The notes beneath the pieces were generated by a model. That model was given only the letters and a program-made list of their open reading frames with translations. It did no database searches and was not told where the DNA came from. A program made the translations under genes and the position numbers. This document shows positions 36,464-48,608 of a DNA stretch of 64,000 nucleotides, in pieces. The first letter of the stretch is position 1, and the number at the start of each line of letters is the position of its first letter. The DNA lies in NCBI GenBank assembly GCA_958298945.1, contig OY282610.1, forward strand, positions 51,901,667-51,965,666, given 5' to 3'. Origin of the DNA: Atherix ibis (taxonomy: Eukaryota > Arthropoda > Insecta > Diptera > Athericidae).

Positions 36464-37899
36464 TCAGGATAATAAGAATAATTATTAGTTTCACATATGT
36501 ATGCGCATTAACATCATTAAACAAATTTTCGAAAAAATTTCCTTTTTCATAGAAAAATAGAAATTTAAAAAAAAATTTAATGATCTTTTGGCAAATTTTT
36601 CTCAAAACTCCCACCGAAATTTATCGTGACATGTCATTTTCCTTCCAATCATTATATTAAGAGTCATAGAAGGTTTGCCTGAAAGTGTGCAATGACACCA
36701 CAAAATCAATTCTAAAAAACCTTAATTTTTATACAAAAAAAACGAATTTTAATAAAGAAAACAATTAATTTTATGAATTTTTTCTCAAAATCACCAACAA
36801 AAATTTATCCAGAAAGGATATTCTCATTCCAATCGAGAAAATATGCATTGGAGAAGCTTTGCCTAAAAGTACGCAATGACACCATAAAAACCGTTCTAAA
36901 AACCTTAATTTTTATACAAAAAAAACGAATTTTAATAAAGAAAACAATTAATTTTATGAATTTGTTCTCAAAATCACCAACAAAAATTTATCCAGAAAGG
37001 ATATTCTCATTCCAATCGAGAAAATATGCATTGGAGAAGCTTTGCCTAAAAGTACGCAATGACACCATAAAAACCGTTCTAAAAACCTTAATTTTTATAC
37101 AAAAAAACCGAATTTTAAGAAAGAAAACCATAAATTTTATGCATTTTTTCTCAAAATCACCAACAAAAATTTATCCAGAAATGATATTCTCATTCCAATC
37201 GAGAAAATATGCATTGGAGAAGCTTTGCCTGAAAGTACGCAATGACACCATAAAAACAATTCTAAAAACCTTAATTTTTATACAAAAAAAATGAATTTTA
37301 AGAAAGAAAACCATAAATTTTATGAATTTTTTCTCAAAACCACCAACAAAAATTTATCCAGAAAGAATTTTCTCATTCCAATGAGAATAATATGAATTGG
37401 AGAAGCTTTGCCTGAAAGTGCACAATCATACCCCAAACAAACATCTCCAAAAAACCACCATTTTCATAGAGAAAAACAAATTTTAAGAGAAAGTGGACTC
37501 AGTGTAATAATTGTTGCCTCCTATTTTTTGAGAAAACTGGGTGCCTGGTGTAAAAATTGGATTTTCGTGAATATTGTCACAAATTTTCGAATTTTTGTGG
37601 TTTTTTGCATATCTTTAGGTGGTCAATTTATTTTGCTTTCAGTAAATAAAAAATTTAATTTTAGGCAATTTTTTTTTAATAGTGCTCACAAAAATTTATT
37701 CTGAAAGGATATTCCTTTTTCGATCAGGATAATATGGATCTAGAAGGCTATGTTAAAGTGTATGTAATGAAACCATGAAACAAATTGCCATTTTTATCCA
37801 AAAAAGCAAACTTTATTTTTAAAAAAATACAGCGAACTTTAGGTATTTTTTTTTAAAACGCCTGGAAAAAATTTTCCTGTAAGGACTTTTTTAGTCCGA
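36464..37899 (+). repeat. HOR unit 24: A block a-a-d
   Basis: Length 1436 bp, a near-copy of unit 22 at an offset of 2874 bp. It has the usual CGCAATGACACC in d where unit 22 has CGCAATAACACC, and CAAAATCAATTC in Z. Confidence 0.93.
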
Positions 37900-38963
37900 T
37901 CAGGATAATAAGAATAATTATTAGTTTCACATATGTATGCGCATTAACATCATTAAACAAATTTTCAAAAAAATTTCCTTTTTGCATAGAAAAATAGAAA
38001 TTTAAAAAAAAATTTAATGATCTTTTGGCAAATTTTTCTCAAAACTCCCACCGAAATTTATCGTGACATGTCATTTTCCTTCCAATCATTATATTAAGAG
38101 TCATAGAAGGTTTGCCTGAAAGTGTGCAATGACACCACAAAATAAATTCTAAAAAACCTTAATTTTTATACAAAAAAAACGAATTTTAATAAAGAAAACA
38201 ATTAATTTTATGAATTTTTTCTCAAAATCACCAACAAAAATTTATCCAGAAAGGATATTCTCATTCCAATCGAGAAAATATGTATTGGAGAAGCTTTGCC
38301 TGAAAGTACGCAATGACACCATAAAAACAATTCTAAAAACCTTAATTTGTATACAAAAAAAAAACGAATTTTAAGAAAGAAAACTATAAATTTTATGAAT
38401 TTTTTCTCAAAATCACCAACAAAAATTTATCCAGAAAGAATTTTCTCATTCCAATGAGAATAATATGAATTGGAAAAGCTTTGCCTGAAAGTGCACAATC
38501 ATACCCCAAACAAACATCTCCAAAAAACCACCATTTTCATAGAGAAAAACAAATTTTAAGAGAAAGTGGACTCAGTGTAATAATTGTTGCCTCCTATTTT
38601 TTGAGAAAACTGGGTGCCTGGTGTAAAAATTGGATTTTCGTGAATCACCAACAAAAATTGGTCACAAATTTTCGAATTTTTGTGGTTTTTTGCATATCTT
38701 TAGGTGGTCAATTTATTTTGCTTTCAGTAAATAAAAAATTTAATTTTAGGCAATTTTTTTTTAATAGTGCTCACAAAAATTTATTCTGAAAGGATATTCC
38801 TTTTTCGATCAGGATAATATGGATCTAGTAATGAAACCATGAAACAAATTGCCATTTTTATCCAAAAAAGCAAACTTTATTTTTAAAAAAATACAGCGAA
38901 CTTTAGGTATTTTTTTTTAAAACGCCTGGAAAAAATTTTCCTGTAAGGACTTTTTTAGTCCGA
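37900..38963 (+). repeat. HOR unit 25: short, a-(b/W)
   Basis: Length 1064 bp. A type-b start is fused to a W end; the switch lies in 38414-38438. V carries the 12-bp-longer patch at 38646. X lacks 21 bp after GGATCTAG at 38828. There is a one-base insertion in Y (TTTTTGCATAG). Confidence 0.92.
38646..38661 (+). other. Conversion-like patch in V, unit 25
   Basis: Same 12-bp-longer V allele, here in a short unit with an A/W hybrid and without the linked GGTTAATTT and AAAACATTTAA changes of units 18 and 20. Confidence 0.8.
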
Positions 38964-40780
38964 TCAGGATAATAAGAATAATTATTAGTTTCACATATGT
39001 ATGCGCATTAACATCATTAAACAAATTTTCGAAAAAATTTCCTTTTTAATAGAAAAATAGAAATTTAAAAAAAAATTTAATGATCTTTTGGCAAATTTTT
39101 CTCAAAACTCCCACCGAAATTTATCGTGACATGTCATTTTCCTTCCAATCATTATATTAAGAGTCATAGAAGGTTTGCCTGAAAGTGTGCAATGACACCA
39201 CAAAATAAATTCTAAAAAACCTTAATTTTTATACAAAAAAAAACGAATTTTAATAAAGAAAACAATTAATTTTATGAATTTTTTCTCTAAATCACCAACA
39301 AAAATTTATCCAGAAAGGATATTCTCATTCCAATCGAGAAAATATGTATTGGAGAAGCTTTGCCTGAAAATACGCAATGACACCATAAAAACAATTCTAA
39401 AAACCTTAATTTGTATACAAAAAAAAACGAATTTTAAGAAAGAAAACTATAAATTTTATGAATTTTTTCTCAAAATCACCAACAAAAATTTATCCAGAAA
39501 GGATATTCTCATTCCAATCGAGAAAATATGTATTGGAGAAGCTTTGCCTGAAAGTACGCAATGACACCATAAAAACAATTCTAAAAACCTTAATTTGTAT
39601 ACAAAAAAAAACGAATTTTAAGAAAGAAAACTATAAATTTTATGAATTTTTTCTCAAAATCACCAACAAAAATTTATCCAGAAAGGATATTTTCATTCCA
39701 ATCGAGAAAATATGCATTGGAGAAGCTTTGCCTAAAAGTACGCAATGACACCATAAAAACCGTTCTAAAAACCTTAATTTTTATACAAAAAAAACGAATT
39801 TTAATAAAGAAAACAATTAATTTTATGAATTTTTTCTCAAAATCACCAACAAAAATTTATCCAGAAAGGATATTCTCATTCCAATCGAGAAAATATGCAT
39901 TGGAGAAGCTTTGCCTAAAAGTACGCAATGACACCATAAAAACCGTTCTAAAAACCTTAATTTTTATACAAAAAAACCGAATTTTAAGAAAGAAAACCAT
40001 AAATTTTATGAATTTTTTCTCAAAATCACCAACAAAAATTTATCCAGAAATGATATTCTCATTCCAATCGAGAAAATATGCATTGGAGAAGCTTTGCCTG
40101 AAAGTACGCAATAACACCATAAAAACAATTCTAAAAACCTTAATTTTTATACAAAAAAAATGAATTTTAAGAAAGAAAACCATAAATTTTATGAATTTTT
40201 TCTCAAAACCACCAACAAAAATTTATCCAGAAAGAATTTTCTCATTCCAATGAGAATAATATGAATTGGAGAAGCTTTGCCTGAAAGTGCACAATCATAC
40301 CCCAAACAAACATCTCCAAAAAACCACCATTTTCATAGAGAAAAACAAATTTTAAGAGAAAGTGGACTCAGTGTAATAATTGTTGCCTCCTATTTTTTGA
40401 GAAAACTGGGTGCCTGGTGTAAAAATTGGATTTTCGTGAATCACCAACAAAAATTGGTCACAAATTTTCGAATTTTTGTGGTTTTTTGCATATCGTTAGG
40501 TGGTCAATTTATTTTGCTTTCAGTAAATAAAAAATTTAATTTTAGGCAATTTTTTTTTAATAGTGCTCACAAAAATTTATTCTGAAAGGATATTCCTTTT
40601 TCGATCAGGATAATATGGATCTAGAAGGCTATGTTAAAGTGTATGTAATGAAACCATGAAACAAATTGCCATTTTTATCCAAAAAAGCAAACCTTATTTT
40701 TAAAAAAATACAGCGAACTTTAGGTATTTTTTTTTAAAACGCCTGGAAAAAATTTTCCTGTAAGGACTTTTTTAGTCCGA
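38964..40780 (+). repeat. HOR unit 26: A block a-b-b-a-d
   Basis: Length 1817 bp, which is the full ten-monomer length plus the 12-bp V patch at 40442. The third monomer has type-b AAGAAAG rather than type-c AGGAAAG. CGCAATAACACC and AAAAAACCGAATTTT are shared with unit 27. Confidence 0.93.
40442..40457 (+). other. Conversion-like patch in V, unit 26
   Basis: Same V allele, adjacent in the array to the unit-25 copy. The two are probably related by unit duplication. Confidence 0.8.
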
Positions 40781-41979
40781 TCAGGATAATAAGAATAATT
40801 ATTAGTTTCACATATGTATGCGCATTAACATCATTAAACAAATTTTCGAAAAAATTTCCTTTTTCATAGAAAAATAGAAATTTAAAAAAAAATTTAATGA
40901 TCTTTTGGCAAATTTTTCTCAAAACTCCCACCGAAATTTATCGTGACATGTCATTTTCCTTCCAATCATTATATTAAGAGTCATAGAAGGTTTGCCTGAA
41001 AGTGTGCAATGACACCACAAAATAAATTCTAAAAAACCTTAATTTTTATACAAAAAAAACGAATTTTAATAAAGAAAACAATTAATTTTATGAATTTTTT
41101 CTCAAAATCACCAACAAAAATTTATCCAGAAAGGATATTCTCATTCCAATCGAGAAAATATGTATTGGAGAAGCTTTGCCTGAAAGTACGCAATGACACC
41201 ATAAAAACAATTCTAAAAACCTTAATTTGTATACAAAAAAAAACGAATTTTAAGAAAGAAAACTATAAATTTTATGAATTTTTTCTCAAAATCACCAACA
41301 AAAATTTATCCAGAAAGGATATTCTCATTCCAATCGAGAAAATATGCATTGGAGAAGCTTTGCCTGAAAGTACGCAATGACACCATAAAAACAATTCTAA
41401 AAACCTTAATTTGTATACAAAAAAAAACGAATTTTAGGAAAGAAAACTATAAATTTTATGAATTTTTTCTCAAAATCACCAACAAAAATTTATCCAGAAA
41501 GGATATTCTCATTCCAATCGAGAAAATATGCATTGGAGAAGCTTTGCCTAAAAGTACGCAATGACACCATAAAAACCGTTCTAAAAACCTTAATTTATAT
41601 ACAAAAAAAACGAATTTTAATAAAGAAAACAATTAATTTTATGAATTTTTTCTCAAAATCACCAACAAAAATTTATCCAGAAAGGATATTCTCATTCCAA
41701 TCGAGAAAATATGCATTGGAGAAGCTTTGCCTAAAAGTACGCAATGACACCATAAAAACCGTTCTAAAAACCTTAATTTTTATACAAAAAAACCGAATTT
41801 TAAGAAAGAAAACCATAAATTTTATGAATTTTTTCTCAAAATCACCAACAAAAATTTATCCAGAAATGATATTCTCATTCCAATCGAGAAAATATGCATT
41901 GGAGAAGCTTTGCCTGAAAGTACGCAATAACACCATAAAAACAATTCTAAAAACCTTAATTTTTATACAAAAAAAATGA

Positions 41980-42162
41980 ATTTTAAGAAAGAAAACCATA
42001 AATTTTATGAATTTTTTCTCAAAACCACCAACAAAAATTTATCCAGAAAGAATTTTCTCATTCCAATGAGAATAATATGCATTGGAGAAGCTTTGCCTAA
42101 AAGTACGCAATGACACCATAAAAACCGTTCTAAAAACCTTAATTTTTATACAAAAAAACGAA
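41980..42162 (+). repeat. W/A hybrid monomer in expanded unit 27
   Basis: W features persist through AATGAGAATAATATG and change to A (CATTGGAGAAGC, CCTAAAAGTACG) within 42074-42079. This is a different breakpoint from the hybrid in unit 11, so the two arose separately. Confidence 0.9.
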
Positions 42163-43079
42163 TTTTAATAAAGAAAACAATTAATTTTATGAATTTTTTC
42201 TCAAAATCACCAACAAAAATTTATCCAGAAAGGATATTCTCATTCCAATCGAGAAAATATGCATTGGAGAAGCTTTGCCTAAAAGTACGCAATGACACCA
42301 TAAAAACCGTTCTAAAAACCTTAATTTTTATACAAAAAAACGAATTTTAATAAAGAAAACAATTAATTTTATGAATTTTTTCTCAAAATCACCAACAAAA
42401 ATTTATCCAGAAAGGATATTCTCATTCCAATCGAGAAAATATGTATTGGAGAAGCTTTGCCTGAAAATACGCAATGACACCATAAAAACAATTCTAAAAA
42501 CCTTAATTTGTATACAAAAAAAAACGAATTTTAAGAAAGAAAACTATAAATTTTATGAATTTTTTCTCAAAATCACCAACAAAAATTTATCCAGAAAGGA
42601 TATTCTCATTCCAATCGAGAAAATATGTATTGGAGAAGCTTTGCCTGAAAGTACGCAATGACACCATAAAAACAATTCTAAAAACCTTAATTTGTATACA
42701 AAAAAAAACGAATTTTAGGAAAGAAAACAATAAATTTTATGAATTTTTTCTCAAAATCACCAACAAAAATTTACCCAGAAAGGATATTCTCATTCCAATC
42801 GAGAAAATATGCATTAGAGAAGCTTTGCCTAAAAGTACGCAATGACACCATAAAAACCGTTCTAAAAACCTTAATTTTTATACAAAAAAAACGAATTTTA
42901 AGAAAGAAAACCATAAATTTTATGAATTTTTTCTCAAAATCACCAACAAAAATTTATCCAGAAATGATATTCTCATTCCAATCGAGAAAATATGCATTGG
43001 AGAAGCTTTGCCTGAAAGTACGCAATGACACCATAAAAACAATTCTAAAAACCTTAATTTTTACACAAAAAAAATGAAT

Positions 43080-43160
43080 TTTAAGAAAACCTGAAAGTAC
43101 GCAATGACACCATAAAAACAATTCTAAAAACCTTAATTTGTATACAAAAAAAAACGAATT
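43080..43160 (+). repeat. Partial A monomer at an out-of-register join, unit 27
   Basis: The sequence runs AATTTTAAGAAA and then jumps to ACCTGAAAGTACGC, keeping only the last ~71 bp of a monomer. This is one of only a few joins in the window that break the 184-bp register, the other clear one being in unit 8. Confidence 0.88.
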
Positions 43161-44128
43161 TTAGGAAAGAAAACTATAAATTTTATGAATTTTTTCTCAA
43201 AATCACCAACAAAAATTTATCCAGAAAGGATATTCTCATTCCAATCGAGAAAATATGCATTGAAGAAGCTTTGCCTAAAAGTACGCAATGACACCATAAA
43301 AACCGTTCTAAAAACCTTAATTTTTATACAAAAAAAACGAATTTTAAGAAAGAAAACCATAAATTTTATGAATTTTTTCTCAAAATCACCAACAAAAATT
43401 TATCCAGAAATGATATTCTCATTCCAATCGAGAAAATATGCATTGGAAAAGCTTTGCCTGAAAGTACGCAATGACACCATAAAAACAATTCTAAAAACCT
43501 TAATTTTTATATAAAAAAAATGAATTTTAAGAAAGAAAACCATAAATTTTATGAATTTTTTCTCAAAACCACCAACAAAAATTTATCCAGAAAGAATTTT
43601 CTCATTCCAATGAGAATAATATGAATTGGAGAAGCTTTGCCTGAAAGTGCACAATCATACCTCAAACAAACATCTCCAAAAAACTACCATTTTCATAGAG
43701 AAAAACAAATTTTAAGAGAAAGTGGACTCAGTGTAATAATTGTTGCCTCCTATTTTTTGAGAAAACTGGGTGCCTGGTGTAAAAATTGGATTTTCGTGAA
43801 TATTGTCACAAATTTTCGAATTTTTGTGGTTTTTTGCATATCTTTAGGTGGTCAATTTATTTTGCTTTAAGTAAATAAAAAATTTAATTTGAGGCAATTT
43901 TTTTTTAATAGTGCTCACAAAAATTTATTCTGAAAGGATATTCCTTTTTCGATCAGGATAATATGGATCTAGAAGGCTATGTTAAAGTGTATGTAATGAA
44001 ACCATGAAACAAATTGCCATTTTTATCCAAAAAAGCAAACTTTATTTTTAAAAAAATACAGCGAACTTTAGGTATTTTTTTTTAAAACGCCTGGAAAAAA
44101 TTTTCCTGTAAGGACTTTTTTAGTCCGA

Positions 44129-45747
44129 TCAGGATAATAAGAATAATTATTAGTTTCACATATGTATGCGCATTAACATCATTAAACAAATTTTCGAAAA
44201 AATTTCCTTTTTCATAGAAAAATAGAAATTTAAAAAAAAATTTAATGATCTATTGGCAAATTTTTCTCAAAACTCCCACCGAAATTTATCGTGACATGTC
44301 ATTTTCCTTCTAATCATTATATTAAGAGTCATAGAAGGTTTGCCTGAAAGTGTGCAATGACACCACAAAATAAATTCTAAAAAACCTTAATTTTTATACA
44401 AAAAAAACGAATTTAAATAAAGAAAACAATTAATTTTATGAATTTTTTCTCAAAATCACCAACAAAAATTTATCCAGAAAGATATTCTCATTCCAATCGA
44501 GAAAATATGTATTGGAGAAGCTTTGCCTGAAAGTACGCAATGACACCATAAAAACAATTCTAAAAACCTTAATTTGTATACAAAAAAAACGAATTTTAAG
44601 AAAGAAAACTATAAATTTTATGAATTTTTTCTCAAAATCACCAACAAAAATTTATCCAGAAAGGATATTCTCATTTCAATCGAGAAAATATGTATTGGAG
44701 AAGCTTTGCCTGAAAGTACGCAATGACACCATAAAAACAATTCTAAAAACCTTAATTTGTATACAAAAAAAAACGAATTTTAGGAAAGAAAACTATAAAT
44801 TTTATGAATTTTTTCTCAAAACCACCAACAAAAATTTATCCAGAAAGGATATTCTCATTCCAATCGAGAAAATATGCATTGGAGAAGCTTTGCCTAAAAG
44901 TACGCAATGACACCATAAAAACCGTTCTAAAAACCTTAATTTTTATACAAAAAAAACGAATTTTAAGAAAGAAAACCATAAATTTTATGAATTTTTTCTC
45001 AAAATCACCAACAAAAATTTTTCCAGAAATGATATTCTCATTCCAATCGAGAAAATATGCATTGGAAAAGCTTTGCCTGAAAGTACGCAATGACACCATA
45101 AAAACAATTCTAAAAACCTTAATTTTTATACAAAAAAAATGAATTTTAAGAAAGAAAACCATAAATTTTATGAATTTTTTCTCAAAACCACCAACAAAAA
45201 TTTATCCAGAAAGAATTTTCTCATTCCAATGAGAATAATATGAATTGGAGAAGCTTTGCCTGAAAGTGCACAATCATACCCCAAACAAACATCTCCAAAA
45301 AACCACCATTTTCATAGAGAAAAACAAATTTTAAGAGAAAGTGGACTCAGTGTAATAATTGTTGCCTCCTATTTTTTGAGAAAACTGGGTGCCTGGTGTA
45401 AAAATTGGATTTTCGTGAATATTGTCACAAATTTTCGAATTTTTGTGGTTTTTTGCATATTTTTAGGTGGTCAATTTATTTTGCTTTCAGTAAATAAAAA
45501 ATTTAATTTTAGGCAATTTTTTTTTAATAGTGCTCACAAAAATTTATTCTGAAAGGATATTCCTTTTTCGATCAGGATAATATGGATCTAGAAGGCTATG
45601 TTAAAGTGTATGTAATAAAACCATGAAACAAATTGCCATTTTTATCCAAAAAAGCAAACTTTATTTTTAAAAAAATACAGCGAACTTTAGGTATTTTTTT
45701 TTAAAACGCCTGGAAAAAATTTTCCTGTAAGGACTTTTTTAGTCCGA
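44129..45747 (+). repeat. HOR unit 28: A block a-b-c-d
   Basis: Length 1619 bp. The first a has ATTTAAATAAAG and a one-base loss (GAAAGATATTC near 44480). The c copy has W-like AAAACCACC near 44818. The d copy has ATTTTTCCAGAAATG. Confidence 0.92.
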
Positions 45748-46817
45748 TCAGGATAATAAGAATAATTATTAGTTTCACATATGTATGCGCATTAACATCA
45801 TTAAACAAATTTTCGAAAAAATTTCCTTTTTCATAGAAAAATAGAAATTTAAAAAAAATTTAATGATCTTTTGGCAAATTTTTCTCAAAACTCCCACCGA
45901 AATTTATCGTGACATGTAATTTTCCTTCCAATCATTATATTAAGAGTCATAGAAGGTTTGCCTGAAAGTGTGCAATGACACCACAAAATAAATTCTAAAA
46001 AACCTTAATTTTTATACAAAAAAAACGAATTTTAATAAAGAAAACAATTAATTTTATGAATTTTTTCTCAAAATCACCAACAAAAATTTATCCAGAAAGG
46101 ATATTCTCATTCCAATCGAGAAAATATGTATTGGAGAAGCTTTGCCTGAAAGTACGCAATGACACCATAAAAACAATTCTAAAAACCTTAATTTGTATAC
46201 AAAAAAAAACGAATTTTAGGAAAGAAAACTATAAATTTTATGAATTTTTTCTCAAAACCACCAACAAAAATTTATCCAGAAAGAATTTTCTCATTCCAAT
46301 GAGAATAATATGAATTGGAGAAGCTTTGCCTGAAAGTGCACAATCATACCCCAAACAAACATCTCCAAAAAACCACCATTTTCATAGAGAAAAACAAATT
46401 TTAAGAGAAAGTGGACTCAGTGTAATAATTGTTGCCTCCTATTTTTTGAGAAAACTGGGTGCCTGGTGTAAAAATTGGATTTTCGTGAATATTGTCACAA
46501 ATTTTCGAATTTTTGTGGTTTTTTGCATATCTTTAGGTGGTCAATTTATTTTGCTTTCAGTAAATAAAAAATTTAATTTTAGGCAATTTTTTTTTAATAG
46601 TGCTCACAAAAATTTATTCTGAAAGGATATTCCTTTTTCGATCAGGATAATATGGATCTAGAAGGCTATGTTAAAGTGTATGTAATGAAACCATGAAACA
46701 AATTGCCATTTTTATCCAAAAAAGCAAACTTTATTTTTAAAAAAATACAGCGAACTTTAGGTATTTTTTTTTAAAACGCCTGGAAAAAATTTTCCTGTAA
46801 GGACTTTTTTAGTCCGA
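45748..46817 (+). repeat. HOR unit 29: short, a-(c/W)
   Basis: Length 1070 bp. A type-c start (AGGAAAG, CTATAAA) is fused to a W end (AAAACCACC, GAAAGAATTTTC), with the switch in 46231-46257. GACATGTAATTTTCC in Z is shared with unit 30. Confidence 0.93.
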
Positions 46818-48608
46818 TCAGGATAATAAGAATAATTATTAGTTTCACATATGTATGCGCATTAACATCATTAAACAAATTTTCGAAAAAATTTCCTTTT
46901 TCATAGAAAAATAGAAATTTAAAAAAAAATTTAATGATCTTATGGCAAATTTTTCTCAAAACTCCCACCGAAATTTATCGTGACATGTAATTTTCCTTCC
47001 AATCATTATATTAAGAGTCATAGAAGGTTTGCCTGAAAGTGTGCAATGACACCACAAAATAAATTCTAAAAAACCTTAATTTTTATACAAAAAAAACGAA
47101 TTTTAATAAAGAAAACAATTAATTTTATGAATTTTTTCTCAAAATCACCAACAAAAATTTATCCAGAAAGGATATTCTCATTCCAATTGAGAAAATAAGT
47201 ATTGGAGAAGCTTTGCCTGAAAGTACGCAATGACACCATAAAAACAATTCTAAAAACCTTAATTTGTATACAAAAAAAAACGAATTTTAAGAAAGAAAAC
47301 TATAAATTTTATGAATTTTTTCTCAAAATCACCAACAAAAATTTATCCAGAAAGGATATTCTCATTCCAATCGAGAAAATATGTATTGGAGAAGCTTTGC
47401 CTGAAAGTACGCAATGACACCATAAAAACAATTCTAAAAACCTTAATTTGTATACAAAAAAAAAACGAATTTTAGGAAAGAAAACTATAAATTTTATGAA
47501 TTTTTTCTCAAAATCACCAACAAAAATTTATCCAGAAAGGATATTCTCATTCCAATCGAGAAAATATGCATTGGAGAAGCTTTGCCTGAAAGTACGCAAT
47601 GACACCATAAAAACCGTTCTAAAAACCTTAATTTTTATACAAAAAAACCGAATTTTAATAAAGAAAACAATTAATTTTATGAATTTTTTCTCAAAATCAC
47701 CAACAAAAATTTATCCAGAAAGGATATTCTCATTCCAATCGAGAAAATATGCATTGGAGAAGCTTTGCCTAAAAGTACGCAATGACACCATAAAAACCGT
47801 TCTAAAAACCTTAATTTTTATACAAAAAAAACGAATTTTAAGAAAGAAAACCATAAATTTTATGAATTTTTTCTCAAAATCACCAACAAAAATTTATCCA
47901 GAAATGATATTCTCATTCCAATCGAGAAAATATGCATTGGAGAAGCTTTGCCTGAAAGTACGCAATGACACCATAAAAACAATTCTAAAAACCTTAATTT
48001 TTATACAAAAAAAATGAATTTTAAGAAAGAAAACCATAAATTTTATGAATTTTTTCTCAAAACCACCAACAAAAATTTATCCAGAAAGAATTTTCTCATT
48101 CCAATGAGAATAATATGAATTGGAGAAGCTTTGCCTGAAAGTGCACAATCATACCCCAAACAAACATCTCCAAAAAACCACCATTTTCATAGAGAAAAAC
48201 AAATTTTAAGAGAAAGTGGACTCAGTGTAATAATTGTTGCCTCCTATTTTTTGAGAAAACTGGGTGCCTGGTGTAAAAATTGGATTTTCGTGAATATTGT
48301 CACAAATTTTCGAATTTTTGTGGTTTTTTGCATATCTTTAGGTGGTCAATTTATTTTGCTTTCAGTAAATAAAAAATTTAATTTTAGGCAATTTTTTTTT
48401 AATAGTGCTCACAAAAATTTATTTTGAGAGGATATTCCTTTTTCGATCAGGATAATATGGATCTAGAAGGCTATGTTAAAGTGTATGTAATGAAACCATG
48501 AAACAAATTGCCATTTTTATCCAAAAAAGCAAACTTTATTTTTAAAAAAATACAGCGAACTTTAGGTATTTTTTTTTAAAACGCCTGGAAAAAATTTTCC
48601 TAGTCCGA
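46818..48608 (+). repeat. HOR unit 30: A block a-b-c-a-d
   Basis: Length 1791 bp: the full ten-monomer unit minus a 14-bp loss at its very end (TTTTCCTAGTCCG near 48600, where others have TTTTCCTGTAAGGAC before AGTCCG). The first a has AATTGAGAAAATAAG. Confidence 0.92.

Larger units (their letters stand above)
40781..44128 (+). repeat. HOR unit 27: longest unit, 13 A-type monomers plus a fragment
   Basis: Length 3348 bp. The order is a-b-c-a-d, W/A hybrid (switch 42074-42079), a-a-b-c-d, a ~71-bp partial monomer starting near 43090 (AAGAAAACCTGAAAGTACG), c-d, and then W. The length equals 1437 plus ten monomers plus the fragment. At least two separate joins are needed to build it. Confidence 0.92.

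Noticed and set aside
47448..48017. Longest open frame (189 codons), also at 56642-57211
   Set aside because: It is three A monomers of 183 bp in phase. Neighbouring units with the same sequence are broken by one-base run differences, so there is no sign of selection for protein coding.
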